Origin: Tetrahymena elliotti 4EA
Lineage: Eukaryota > Ciliophora > Oligohymenophorea > Hymenostomatida > Tetrahymenidae
Assembly: GCA_000231825.2 (NCBI GenBank)
Contig: JH720306.1
Location: 842,199-906,198 of the forward strand
Reading direction: 5' to 3'
DNA: 64,000 nucleotides
The first letter of the stretch is position 1. Each line of letters opens with the position of its first letter. Under the pieces are notes generated by a model. The model saw nothing but the letters and a program-made list of their open reading frames with translations, was not told the DNA's origin and ran no database searches. Below are positions 11,117 to 24,509 of this stretch, one piece after another. The position numbers and the translations under genes were made by a program.

Positions 11117-13129
11117 TCATTTCATTAATGTAAGTATGTTTAATTTTTTAACAGTAGTTAAATCATTAAATGGGGATGGTTGGTGTGCTTGGGAATTTAT
11201 ATTTCTTAAATGTAAAAGGTTGCCCAGATTTTAGTTTCCTAAATTTCTTCCTTTTACAGGTGAATATGATCCTTTCTTTATTGCCATGGGCTCAGTATTA
11301 GGGTTGGATTTCTATGCACTTTTGTAAAAACTCTCGTTACCATTGATTTTGGAGAAATTAATGTTTTAAATCTAGTTTTGAGAGATGTTATTCATATTGG
11401 CATATTTTTGGGCTGGATTAACTGAATTTTAACGCTTTAATAGTGATTACTTTCTTGTTTAAGCATCGTTTGATTAAGTCATTTAGGCAGCTTATTCTCT
11501 TAGCTTTTAATTTTAAATTAATTTAATTTTGTTGCTCAAGTAATTTTGATAGGAATCTTCTTATTGTTGTTATTATTATGATGTACTTTTAAGAGCACTA
11601 ATAAGTTAGTATTTGAATGAGGGCTATTAATTTTAAGTTTTAGAAGCAGTATTTTAAGCAGAATCAAACATAGCGGTGAAGCTTTATTGGTCAAGGGAAC
11701 TTTAGTTGATGTGATACTTTTTAGCAGGAGATGAAAAGTTGCTTTCGTTATTACTGGCGTTGTTTGATAAATTGCTTTAATACTTCTTAGTAGGAGAATA
11801 TACAATATTTGGAGAGTTCACGCTAATTTAAGATTAGGAGTGGTGTAGGGAGATGGGAGATTATTTAACTGGAGATTAATCTTTGGAGAGAAGGATTTAG
11901 GATGAAACCATGGGATTTTCACTTTGAGGAATGCATGTTTGGGATTTAGCTTAATAAAAATTGAGGGGCTATTATTAAGTAGGATTATTTTAGATTTATC
12001 TAATTCTAAATGAATTAAGGCCAGAATTTATTTAAGATTAATGCTGATTAATCTATCCTACTTGACTCATAGAGCGGATATTCTTTTTCATTAAAAATGA
12101 ATTATTTCTTTTTAAATTGCTTGGAGTACACTCTGAGTTTTTAAGTTGAAATTCTTCATCTTCTAGGGAAGGAATGTTTTTGTTGTTTTCAGTTTGAAGT
12201 TGTTGGATAAAATTATTTTTAATGGCAGCACGCTCATTACGGATTTTATTGTTATTGTAATATTGATTAAAGATTTTATGGAAAATTTAAAAGTTTTTAT
12301 CATAGTAAATATCGCTTTCATCACAATAGACGCGTGAGTCATTAAATGTTTCCCATGGGAATCTTTCAAGATTTTTATTACGGCGGTTACGAGAAAAACG
12401 TTTCATCATTTTAATTACTTCTTCATTGCTAATTTCTTCTCTTTGGTTAGGGTGAGTACCGAAACGAGCTTTGTATAAATGGAAGAGAGTAAATATGGAC
12501 CCATCATTGTCTATCCAGTTTTCAGTATCAATACCACGAATTTTTAAAAGATCATCATCCCAAATATTATGATCCTCTTCCTCTTCTTCATTGAGGTTTA
12601 ATTCAGTTAGATTGTTTGCTGATTTTATTTATGAAGAGTCTTTGGTTTAAGATTTTTGTTTTTAAATCAAATCCAAGTTGTGAATGGAACTGTAAGAAGG
12701 ATTAATTGAAGCTTTTTAATAGGGACTGGCTTTGCTTTTATTGAGATTTTGAAGTTATCCTGTGCTTTACGAACGTATATTTGAATTATTATTAATTTAT
12801 TGCTATTAATTAATACGCTACTCTTCTCCTTAATTTTACTTTTAAATACGAGTTAGAGTTGCTGTAGATCCAACTCCAGTAATTTTCGATGAACGGTTTA
12901 AAGTATCGTCATCTTCAGTGCTTTGGTCGCTGGAAATATTTTTTAAACTTTTGATTATTATATTAGTATTAGAGGCTTGCTTAGGTAAGTTTTGGTATTA
13001 TTGCTAGTTAGAAGAAGTATGAGCAGAAGATTTTATTTTTTTAGCACGACTACGGAGAGGGGAAATTTCATAACCCACTAAATCGCTAGGGACGAGCTAG
13101 TGTTGTTATCTAGAATAATTTGATCTCAT
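11117..13129 (-). CDS. Q/N-rich protein with an unrecognised IWD/LYKAR domain (family member A)
   Basis: A single exon of 2013 nt encoding 670 aa, from ATG 13129-13127 to TGA 11119-11117. A TGA stop lies upstream in frame and no earlier ATG follows it. Residues ~1-180 and ~330-670 are Ser/Gln/Asn-rich low complexity. Between them is a folded-looking segment: an acidic run, then HNIWDDDLLKIRGI, ENWIDNDGSIFTLFHLYKARFG, a basic MMKRFSRNRRNKNLERFPW, and FQIFHKIFNQYYNNN. I know no family with this pattern. The same order of motifs appears in the gene at 58757-60670, so the two are probably paralogues. The protein has no signal peptide or membrane segment. Codon use and lack of introns are compatible with a normal expressed gene. 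Confidence 0.8.
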
Positions 13130-16100
13130 AATAAGAAGATTATAAGTTTGATTGAAAATGCTGGCGGATTAAATAATTAGTATATTAAGAGAGTTGATAG
13201 GGTAGTTGTAGTTTATTTGAAGAAAAATGGTTTTTTTCTATATCAATCAGTATTCTAGTTTTTATTTTTTTGATAAAGAATTAGAAATGTACTTTTATTT
13301 TTTTGTTTGATTTTGGAATTAACTTAAAAATATAAATTATAAAGATTGTTTATTAAAGCAATTTGTGATAATAAAAGTGCTGAGATCGATAGTTAGATAG
13401 ATAGATAGAAAGGTGGATTGACGGAAGATTGGATTTGAATGTAAATTAATCTAAATGCTGCCTTGATTTGTTTAGGTTGTGTAGTTTATTAATAAATGTG
13501 TGACTACTAATACAGATTTATGAATTAATTAAGAAACAATTCACGCTACATTCTTTACTATAACAAACAAGTGATAATTTAATTAATTTGTTCAAAACCC
13601 AGCTTATTAAATCTTTTCTCAAATTAATATTTATGATTTCAAGCTTTTTGTTTATTGTATGGATTTAGACTATTTGAGTCAAATTTATTCATTCACTTTA
13701 ACTCTAAATAATCACTTCTTTTTACTTTTTTTCAGTACTCAATTCGCTTATTACATCTTTTTACAATACTTCTTTATTAATTATTTATCTCGCAACTTAC
13801 TTTCATTCTACCCTAAAATATCAACTACCACTATTATTCTTACCTAGCACACGCAATAGATCTCTAATTATCAAATTATGTAAATAGAGGCTGAAAACTC
13901 TTTTTTTTATTTCTTTTACAGGTTTATTCTTTCTATTGTAAGTAACTCAATTTTTTTTTTCTACTAAATAAGCAAACCAGTTAAAAAAACTATAAAATTG
14001 GTTTTCACTCAAAAACTTTATAAATAAAGATATCAGATTGCGCAAAATGGTATTTCTTCCATATATATCTTATTAAATATTCATTATTAAATAATTATGA
14101 TTTCCCACTAGCACAGTCCTCGAAAGAAGATATTTGCATGAATAAAAATTACTAGCCAAAGAAAAAAGTTTTAAAGCTAAAATTTAAAGATATTGGATAT
14201 AGTAAAATAAATTTAAATATTTAACACTTATTTGAATTTAAACAGTAGTTACAGAAACTAAAAACTATCTAGTAAACTTTATTTATTATTCTTTTTCAAC
14301 TTAAAATACTTAAGATTAATATTATTTATATATATTTATTTTTTTACTTATTCTAACTTACAATTTATGTGTTGAAAAAAACTGAACCCCTGATTATCTT
14401 ACAAATGCATGCTTGTTAAGAAACAAATTGGAATTTACTAGAGTTTTTGATGTGTAATTTAAATTTATTTGCTTATAATGATATTAGATAAACACTAATT
14501 TTTTTAAAAAATATACGCATTTTGCAAAGTGAATTAAATGTGATTGATAATTAAGACTAAAATTAATGCCTCTTGATTACATTAAATTACATAATTAAAA
14601 TAATTAGTTATTTGCTATTTTGTTGTAAAGTTTTTGATTTCAAACTCTTTTTTTTTTTTTTTTTCAAAAAACGATCCTTCTAGCAAATATTTAAAAGTGA
14701 AAGAAATTATTAAATTAAAAATTAATCTAGGTTTGCATAAAGATCAAATGTATATTCTTTGCATTTGTCCACTATCGCTTCTAATTTAAGTATATTAATA
14801 TTTGCACTCGTGTAATATATCACTAAGCAGTAGTCACACATTTCAAAGAAAAAAATTTCTTAAATTATGTTTAATTGTTTTAATAAATTTATGATTAGGA
14901 TTTTCCCACTCTATAAATATCTTACTATTTTCTTTAGATTTTATAAACAAACTAAAAAGCAAAAGTTTTTACTGCCAAATAAATTTCCGAATCTTTTTTT
15001 ATTTGATTTGATGTGTGATAGTTTATTACAACCTTTTAGCTTTTTATAACTCTATTAAATGAATTATACTTGGTATTTACACTCTGCTCATTGTAAAGAT
15101 TTAAATTTATTTGCATTAAAAATGAAACAAAAAGACACCTATAAAATTGATTAAATATGCTTTTTGAGAATAGTTATAAACCGCATAGCTAACATCTCCT
15201 ACCATTATAAAAATTTCTTTGGAAAAATTTATGATAAATGTAAATGATGTTTATTATTTATTTTTTGATGGAATTTGTTGGCAAAATTAACCAAAATAGA
15301 AATTAAATATGAAGAATTTCTAAATAAATTTTATCATTTTGAGAATAAAAAAAACATTATTGTACTATTTTTTAAGAATCTAAATATAGAGGAAAGAATT
15401 AATTTACACTTCAAAGATTCAAATTATCCTTTTCATCTCATAATAAAATTAATGAATATAGTCATTTTTCATTCAAGCTAAGCCTAAATCTTAATTTGCA
15501 CATTCATTCATAGAATACTTTCAATACAAGCCATTAATTTACACAATAAAAGTATACGGTCTAAATTGTTTATTCTTTTCTAGTATAGTTTACTTTATTT
15601 TCCTTACAAATCATTTATTTTATTTTGTATTCAAAATTTAAATTATGCAAAACATCAATTTAATTAATAATACCAACTCCATTCGTTTAAATCAAATTTT
15701 ATATTTTTCTCAAAAGTCCTTCATCTAATCTTACTAAAAAATTTACTTCTTCAAGAAAACAATTAATAAAATTGTAATGAAAGATTTTTATTGATATTTA
15801 ATCCTTAGACCTTGACAATTCTTCTATAAAATGGCTTCACTAAATAAAATTCTTTAAGTTTCAAAAAAATAATTTAAAAAATCCTTGATATTATCTAATT
15901 AAAACACTAAAAGCCGTTACATTCTTTTTCTAAAAACAAAAGCAAACATAGTACTTTAGTTATGTCACTTTCATCAATATTTAGAATGAATTGATAACTA
16001 TTTCAAGGATTATCTATGTAAATTTGATAGGAACTTGAGGAAATCAGTAAAAAATTTACTTTTAAGAGTGGAGAAATACTCTATTTTTTTTCTCAGATTT

Positions 16101-17711
16101 TCTTAAAAATGAAGCTAAATTAATAAAAAAATATCCACTAAATATTCTTTGAAATTTTCTTTAATAATTTCCATAAAATCTACAAATTATGATTAATACT
16201 TTTTCTATCAATCTATTTGAAATGATATTTTAACAATGAATTTATTTCAAAATAAAAAATGAATATTCTAATATATTTAACTTTTAGAAATTTATCCAAA
16301 AAATTATTTGATCTAAAGAAAATTTAACTTTAAGATTTTTGATTAGGATCAACTAAATTTTATTGAGAGAAGTTACAATAAAAAGAAAACTAAAGCTTGT
16401 TTAAATTCATAATAATAAATTTTATAAATAAATTTCAAATGAACAAATTTATCTAGATAGTATTTATGTTGGTTCTACCATCATTAGCATAACAAACCAT
16501 TCAAATTTTAAACAAAAATATTAAATTTTGTTTTTATTTGAATATGATCGATATTCAAAATATACTAAAATTAGTTTTAAATTATTTGTTTATTATTTAT
16601 TATTTCAAATGAATTTATATTCAATAAAAAATATAATGAATTGGAAAAGGTAATTTTACAACAAGAAACATTGGCAATTAATAATATTTATATTCCTTAT
16701 TAAAAGTAAAAAAGAGATATTATTTTTTTTAAACAACTCAAATCATAATTCTATTATATGTTAGATTTCACAAAATGGGAACTTAAATTATTTATTTTAA
16801 TAGAAAATAAAAATATTTTTTTAGAATCAATATGAAATAAAAAAACTTTTTAAATAGATTAAAATTTTTTAAAAATCTCTCCTCGATCATAATAAAAATG
16901 AAAATTTAATCAAAGTGTCATAATTTAAATTTGATAATAATCATTAATCCTAATAAAAATAAGCAATTCAATTAAGAAAATGCTCCAACTTATTTAGAAA
17001 TTACAAATATTAATTAATATTAATATTAACTATTTTTCAAATCAAATAAAAGAAAGCCTTAATAATATAATTTATTTATTTTATATCTATTAATTTTAAA
17101 AAGTTGGTGGGAAACTAGGTCTTTCTAACATTCATCTTTTCAAGTAAAAAAAATAAATAAAAAATTAAATAAAACCATTGTAGCTACTTCCTATTTTTAT
17201 AAATAAAATATTAAATATTTTAACAAGCATTACAAAAAAATAAATCAAAACGTTATTAATATAAATTTACTATTTTATCTTTGATTTGATCAGAAAGGAA
17301 AATTAAGTTTTCTAAAATTTTAAAATTAGAATACAAATTAAAAAAAGCTAATTGAGCTACCTATTTTTAATAAAAACACTTAATATCAATAAAAAAGATT
17401 AAAATTAAATGAAAGGATTACTAATAAATATAAAATGTATTATTTTAAATTTTTTTAAAAGAAAACAAAGTTAGTTTTATTCAAATTTAAAATTAATTTA
17501 TTATTAAATAAAAATGAAAATAAATTTACAAAAATTTTGAAAAATGAGGTTTATTATGAAATTTACAAAATCTAATAAATATTTAGAAATTTCTGAATGG
17601 ATCTTTAATTATTTAAAAAGAATCAAAAGCAAAATTAAAAGAATATTAAATCTTGTATTTATATTTATCCAATTAGTAGAAAAATAAGTAGGAATTATTA
17701 AAAGATAGCAA
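13130..17711. other. Long AT-rich region, no secure gene
   Basis: About 4.6 kb without a gene I can support. Homopolymer A/T runs are common and several open frames are no longer than chance allows when only TGA stops. One possible small gene on the minus strand (14296-14841) is listed separately. Confidence 0.5.
14296..14841 (-). CDS. Possible small gene, weak
   Basis: A 181-codon frame with only a terminal TGA. The first ~40 residues look protein-like (MCDYCLVIYYTSANINIL, then VDKCKEYTFDLYANLDQF). A poly-lysine stretch from an A/T tract and low-complexity sequence follow. With TGA as the only stop in such AT-rich DNA, a frame of this length is not rare. Only the amino-terminal composition argues for coding. 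An intron could remove the poor tail. No family recognised. Confidence 0.2.
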
Positions 17712-20700
17712 ATGATTTTAAGGATTGTCAAGGGTGTTTCTAAATAAAAAAATTTATTATTGAGAACTCCTATTAGATATGGAATCAGTAATTAAGATTT
17801 CAAGTAATAATAGAATAATTCTAATAGCAGAATGAATATTTAATAAACTATTTAATTTGATTAAACATTATCAAATGAATCGGAATTAGTAGATTAGTAT
17901 TAAGAAGTGGAAGAAAAACCAACTTAAAGCTTCAAAATATCTAGGGAATCTAAGAGTATAGATTAGCTTATTTAGGAAATAATAAATGCAAATTAATAAT
18001 ACTAAGTTACACTCCTTAGAGATTTATATCTTCACTCACCTTTAACTATGGTAATATATTTTATTTTAATCATTGAAATAAAAAATTAAAATAAAAAATA
18101 GAGAGAAGGTATTAAAGATGCTGTGAAAAAACATTATAGCAAAGATATTTCAAAGATATTAAGATAATAAGCCAACTACTATTTAAAAAAGCAAAATAAA
18201 TCTCAACTCTTTCTTTTGTTCAAAGTAATGAACATGTATGGGGAATACTTTTTTAAAAATATGCAACAGCAATGCCTTAAATTTGATGTCTTAGTAAGAG
18301 AAGAAATACTAAAGAATGCTGAGCCATTAAATTATATAACTCTTTCAAACATTTACAGCTACTTTATTTAGAATATAAAAGGGGAAAACTAATTCTAAGA
18401 TACAAGTAAAATACTAAATGATTATATCATGTCTAATCAAGATAAATACCCCGATAGTGCTCTTACTACTCATTATTTGAGATATAAGGATACTTTCAAT
18501 TTGAATTAGAATGATTTGAAGCTAAATTTTAACGAGAACTTATCAGATACAACCATACTTTTAATTAAATACACCAACAGCAAATAGTATAAGATTGCTG
18601 ATAGTTTATGGAATCATATTAAAAAGTAGCAATTTGATATTTAGACTCTCAATTTGCTTTTTTCAAATAACTTAAAAATAGCAGAAATAAATTTGACCCA
18701 AAGCTTGAAAGATATTTAATAAAATAAGAATTATTCTTTAAACAATAAATCAGATATTATTTATACTTTTGCTTCTTTAACTACTTTATTTAAGCATTTA
18801 ATTCATTTCTTTGAAAAAGAATAAAGATTGTAGTTAGTTAAAAATATAGGCTTACAATCTACCTCAAAAAAACGTTTCCCTTTTGTAACAAACTGCATAG
18901 AATCATAATCTGTCTTCTTACCTCTTGGATATACCCCTGAGCAAGAAGAATGTTTCAAAACTTTGCTTGAGATTACAAAACAGTATATTGAAATAGTTTA
19001 GAATAGTTCATTTAAATCTAACTTGACTCTCATTAAAACATCTCTTTTTTATCAAATTTCAAAGTAAATATTAAAATTTATAAATAAATACCTTTAATCC
19101 TCATTAATTAAGATCTACCCTTCTCCATATTACTCCTAATTAGGGTCTTAATTTTAAAGATATCCAAGCTCTATTATTTTTTACAATGTGCATGAATATT
19201 TAATTAAAAGGATTACAGTATTTAATTTAATTTTAAAATAAAATATAAAAGAATACAAATGGATATAGATGCTGAGATAGTCAATTATGCTTTTGATAAC
19301 ATCAGAATATACTACAAACATATTAGGGGAATGCCAATTATAAACTCTTTTTGCACTCTTTGCAATTTTTATTAGCATGATTAATATAAATAATAGACTA
19401 AAGAAGTTATTGAGCAGATCAAGTATTTAGTTTTAAGAAAATATTTTTTTTTAAACTTTTTTTAAAATAAAGGCCTTAAATCATAGAAAATATGAATAAC
19501 TTAAGATACCAAAATGATATTTTTATATTGGCATATTCATCTTATTTATTTTTGACTAAATTAGATTAAAAGGAAATTGCTAATTAACTCATAGGAATCT
19601 TAGATAGAATTATTAATGAAAATAAATTTATTTCTTATAATACTTTATGTTCTATGCTCTTTTTAGAATAAATTGAATAGTAAAACCCTTTGGCTAAAAA
19701 GATTCTCAGCAATATTTTATAAAAAAAATATTCAGTAAGTTATTTAAAATTAAAAATTTCAATTTTAAGATTATTTTTTATCAAATTAGATCAGTTTTAT
19801 TCATATCAAATAAGCTCTTATCCATAGCACAGACTCCAATAAATAAGTTCACTAAATAATTTTAGATTGGTTTTACTAAAATATTTAAAAACTAGAAATG
19901 CAAGAAATAACTTTTTGTTTACATTTCCTCAATAAAAAAAAAGTAAATTAATTGAAACATTTTAGAAAAATCAATGAAAATAATTCTTTAATAAACAGAT
20001 CTGTCATTTAATCAGAAAGAAGCCAGATGTTATCTAAAAATTAAAACAAAAATTCCTTGAAAACAAATAAATTACTAATTATATGATGTCTGAGTATAGA
20101 AGAAACTTTTTAATGGATGATTAGACTCTTTAACATCTTGAATAGCATGTGATCTCTTAAATAGAGAAAAGATAAATTAAATATGAACAAGTAATTGATT
20201 GCTTCTACAACATAACAAGACTAAGACAAGCTAATTCATAATTTATTGAAAAAATTAGCTAACTCCATAAATCATTTTACTAACATTTGAATTTTTCTGA
20301 TTATGTAAAATTAATAAACTCTTACATCCACTAAGAGGTCAGTTTAGATGTTATTAAGTAAGCTTTGACAGATCTAGTTTCTAAAATTAAAAATGGTGGA
20401 TTTAATTTAAAGCAAGAGTCATTCTAATAAAGGAAGATATTTTATATTTGTTTACAACAAATCAAATTCTAATATCCTTCACTAAATCTATCAGATAATA
20501 TACTTAAAGAATTTTAAGAAGACATGCAAATTAGAAATAAAGAAGAAGGATAAACTAATATTTAAAACTTAACAAGTGATGAATCTGAGAGCGAAGACGA
20601 TAATAGCTCTTTGATAGAGTTTTCACCTTATGAAAAGATTATTTGTGACAGCTTATAAAATTTAAACATAAATTTCTAAAAAGAAATAGTTATTGAGTTT

Positions 20701-20919
20701 TTCAAAACAGATTTCTATTTACCAGAATATAACACGATAATAGAATTTAATGGAGATCTCCACTTCTTTAATGGAGAAATGACTCCTCCTACAAAGTAAA
20801 AAGTGAAATACTTAGAGCATTTGAATTATAAAGTAATTGAAATAAATGCTATTAAAGAAAAGTCCATTTTCAATTTAGAAAGCATGACTGAATACTTAAA
20901 AAACATCTTAAATAAATGA
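17712..20919 (+). CDS. RAP-domain protein, probably mitochondrial, with one in-frame TGA or an extra intron
   Basis: Exon model: 17712-18050, 18102-19217, 19277-19422 and 19473-20919. The N-terminus MILRIVKGVSKQKNLLLRTP is basic and amphipathic like a mitochondrial presequence, so 17712 is preferred over the upstream in-frame ATG at 17545. The body is rich in helical Leu/Ile repeats. The C-terminal ~75 residues match a RAP domain: EIVIEFFKTDFYLPEYN, TIIEFNGDLHFFNG, and KYLEHLNYKVIEINAIKEK. RAP proteins (with FASTK and OPR relatives) bind organellar RNA, so a role in mitochondrial RNA processing is inferred. In this model a TGA stands in frame at 19975-19977. An 84-nt intron 19943-20026 (GTAAAT...GCCAG) would remove it and keep frame, giving 987 aa. 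The second intron (19218-19276) is also uncertain. Confidence 0.75.
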
Positions 20920-21608
20920 AATCCTTTAACAAAACAATTAATTGAAAAATAAAACCTATTTAAAATAGTGATTTAATTGAAAAATTAATTAGTTAGCCAC
21001 ATTATATTTTATTTAAAATTCTTATCTCCCACCACTCGCAAATATAATATGTATCTTCTATATAAATTATTTCTCTACAGTAATTTTTGATTCAAATATT
21101 ATATCCAGATCTACTGATTAAAAAGTAAAATGTTTTATAAAAATCTGCTGTCTTCTATTTTAATCTTTTTGAAAGTTCTACAAAATAGAACAATTATTAT
21201 TATAATTTATAATTTAATTTGAAAAAACTTTCTAGAAAATACTCATTTATATTATTTTTTATGTTAATTTTATCATTGAAAATGTATGATGATTTTTGCC
21301 TGCATTTATCTCTCTCAATTTTTGATTTATTTTGATATATTTGAAGAAAATATTTTAAGATTGAAATGATGATTAGTTGAAAATAGACTACCTACTGACA
21401 GACAGATTAACTTGAAGATATAAATAAATACAAATACTTGGAGAATATTTATTAGATTTTTATATTAATATGTTGTGTATTTTTGTTTTATATTGTTTTT
21501 ATTCTAATTTTTCATAATTTATTAACAAACATTTCTGAATATTATCTTTTGAAAGAAATTAACTCTTAAAACATATGGTTGGTTCATTTAATTATTCCCT
21601 ATACCCTT
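20920..21608. other. Convergent intergenic region
   Basis: AT-rich spacer between the RAP-domain gene and the twin-CX9C gene. No gene seen. Confidence 0.5.
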
Positions 21609-22198
21609 TCATGCTTCAATCAACATAGTTTCTTAGGAGTTCTTTTTAGTTGTGATCACAATTGGCTTAGCATCCATATGATCAATACCTAAAGTTCTTT
21701 CTCTGAGTTTTTATTCAACTTTCTAAATTCTTGATAATTCTTATGTAATACATGAATTCATTATTTTTTATTACTGTTCACATCCTTATAAACTATTAAT
21801 TAAGTGAATAAAGTTAATGAAATTCTATTTAATATAAACTTTACTCTATTTTTCTTCTTCTATTTTCAGCAGCAACTAATTATAAACTCAAACAATATTA
21901 TAATTCACATGCTTTATCTCTACAAATCTATTTTAGTTAAATAATTATCAATATTTTACATACATACTATTTATAATCGTGTTACCAATTCCGCTACTGT
22001 ATCATGAGTAATATTTGGAGAGCTTTTTATCTGATTTATGTAAGGATTTGGTGATCTACATATACTATATAATTCAAGATGATGCTTTGGGTTTCTTTTT
22101 CTGTTTACATCATTCTTAACGTTAACCCAAAAAGGATCTGAATTCAAAGGATCAGCATAGTATGCGCTTCTATATCTTTACCAATATCTCTCAGTCAT
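21609..22198 (-). CDS. Twin-CX9C (CHCH-type) protein
   Basis: Three exons on the complement: 21968-22198, 21845-21927 and 21609-21792. They sum to 498 nt, 165 aa. Two CX9C motifs are at C79/C89 (CRDKACELQYC, which has an extra Cys84) and C109/C119 (CEQQQKIMNSC), spaced 19 residues apart. This is the helix-coiled-coil-helix signature of small proteins oxidised in the mitochondrial intermembrane space, such as respiratory-chain assembly factors and mitoribosome parts. The protein is longer than most family members. It has an ~75-residue N-terminal arm (WQRYRSAYYADPLNSDPFW) and a C-terminal tail. No presequence is seen, as usual for this import route. The exact family member is not identified. 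Introns are 40 and 52 nt. Confidence 0.82.
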
Positions 22199-24509
22199 GC
22201 TTAAAAAATTTAACCTAAATGTTTGTATTAATTGTTTGAGATTTGTTGTGCTTGTTTGTGCTTTCACTATTTAATTGTTTATAAAAATTAAATTGATAAA
22301 TCAAATAATGATTATAAATTTAGATATCTTTGAAATAATGAAATGTTCAAATTTAATAAATATATTATTATAGATAATTTCTTAGAATTTAATCTTAATT
22401 TTATTATTCATTAATTAACCTTTAATCTAATACTTCCTATTAAAAGTAGAATATTCTTTTATTTTTAAATTCTTCTTAAGATTTAAATTTCAAGCCAAAC
22501 AAGCAAATAAATAGATTTTGGCAAACTAACAGACCAAAATCAATTTAAATACAAATCTAAATAAATAAATAGTGGATTATATGTTAAATACGGCTTTATC
22601 TTTGATTTAAAAATTAATATTTCTATGAACTTAACATATTTTTGTCTTAGCATTCTATCTATGATTTCGAATTCAAAAAATATATCCATCCCTGTGTCTA
22701 TTCTCTATTCAAGTAGCAAGTCAATATTCATTAGCTTTTAGGACATTTAATTTACTACAAATTTACAGGAACTGTCTAATTCCATGTTGCTATTAAAATA
22801 TTTATCAATTATTAAAAAAAAATTCACTTGCTTAATAAATTACAAATTCAATATTTCTAGCTTTCTTAAATGCTTTGAATACTACAAGTTTTCAATTAAA
22901 TTAATTTCTTCCTTCATCATTTATACAGCTGATAAAAAGCTTCAGTTATTTATAATTTCAATGTTATTTTTTTAATAATTAAAGTAAATAATTACTCTTC
23001 ATCTGGGCAGTGTAAATGAAGGATGACTGTATTAATACTTTATAAATTTGAGATTTGCTTACCCAATAAATTTAGATACTAATAATTGTCTTCTATTTTC
23101 ATATTTTGCCTATATTAAATTAATTCCATAATATAATTCTTAAAGTAAAAATAATTGAGAAATTAAATTATTTATTAATTAATAATATTTAATATAACAA
23201 ATACTATTCTAATAATTGTTAATTAAACTTATGGAAATTTTTTTAGTTAAATTAATTTTTCTTTTTGATTTGTAATATTTCTGTATAAACATTCAAAGTA
23301 AATTTAATTACATTATATTAAGATCTAATGTGGTCAGATTTTTCAATTAATTAAAAGATTATAGTATTTTAGTTAATCCTACTTAGCTAATCTAATTATT
23401 CCTAAAATTAATTTAACTTTTTAATGTTTAGTGAAAAATTATTTTACATGATGTCAAATTTCAAATTCTTTAAATTAGGAAGATTGGTTATAAAAAGTAG
23501 AATATCTTCTAAAGAGTTATCAGTTATTTTATTAAAACTTGAAAAATGTTTTGTAAATATTCCAATGAACTAATATAAATTTACCTCACACTTAAATTCA
23601 GATTTTTTAAATTATGCAAAGGTAATTATTATATTTAAAATACTTATGAAATTCCTTAATCATTCAATAAGTTATTCCTATTTGTTACAGTTCAAGAAAA
23701 AATTAATGAGAGGGTTTAAGTTAAGTAAAACAAACCCTAAATCTAGTATTAAGCTTTTTAATTTGGGCGAACTACATATCAAGCTGTTCAAAAAATGACC
23801 ATTTCTTTGATGGAGGAGATTGTTATTCCTTATATTTGTAGAAAATTTATTAGACTTTAATTTAAGTAATAAAGAAGTAAATAAATACCACAGAATTATT
23901 TTCATTTCTTCTACATTTTAAGAAAAGGAAGTAAGAAATTTTAAAATGTTTATGAAAGCTTCTATTTGGTCTGCTGAGTTAATCTATCTATAATAAGAAT
24001 TAAATATCAGTTATTTTATTTATCTTGATTTAAATGGTTTATACGTAATATCAGTAAATAAGCTTTTTATTTGCTACAATTTATTTTAGATCTCATATTG
24101 TTTTGTATCTTCATTGATAATGATTTTTTAGTCACTATTATCTACCAAGCTATTATATTACATTATATTTGGAATATGTAATAGGTTTTACTATCATTAA
24201 TTATCATAAAAAATTACTAAACTCCTGGCTTAATTATGAGATTTTTGGATAGAGTTGAATACCAATAACAAACTTTTATATCCATTTTTAATAAGTTGAT
24301 AAATATCTAAAAGAAATTGAAATAGAATGAATCTTATGCATTTGTTTATTAATTTTAAGTGATTGATTAAATTTAATTGATAGATAAATCAAAAATTAAA
24401 CATTAGTAAAAGTAAATTAAAGGAAAATGGATTATTTAATTTCTTTTACAAGTAAACACCAGCAATAAATTGTCAATAAATTATAAGATAATCTTCAAGA
24501 AATTTATAA
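22199..24509. other. AT-rich region, possible upstream exons of the LRR-like gene
   Basis: No secure gene. A short open frame on the + strand from about 23450 (MSNFKFFKLGRLVIKS...ELSVILLKLEKCF) with a plausible intron (GTAATT...TTACAG, ~23623-23690) has an LRR-like leucine spacing. It stops at a TGA near 23800 and could not be joined to the gene at 24510. It may be a decayed or mis-joined 5' part. Confidence 0.3.

Noticed and set aside
11536..11805. Minus-strand standard-code ORF of 89 codons
   Set aside because: Wrong frame of the family-A gene, which reads through in another frame over the whole interval.
19181..19378. Minus-strand ORF of 65 codons
   Set aside because: Antisense to the RAP-domain gene, whose exon sequence continues here on the plus strand.
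19975..19977. Selenocysteine interpretation of the in-frame TGA in the RAP gene
   Set aside because: RAP proteins are not known selenoproteins and no SECIS-like hairpin was noticed in the AT-rich 3' flank; an extra intron is simpler.
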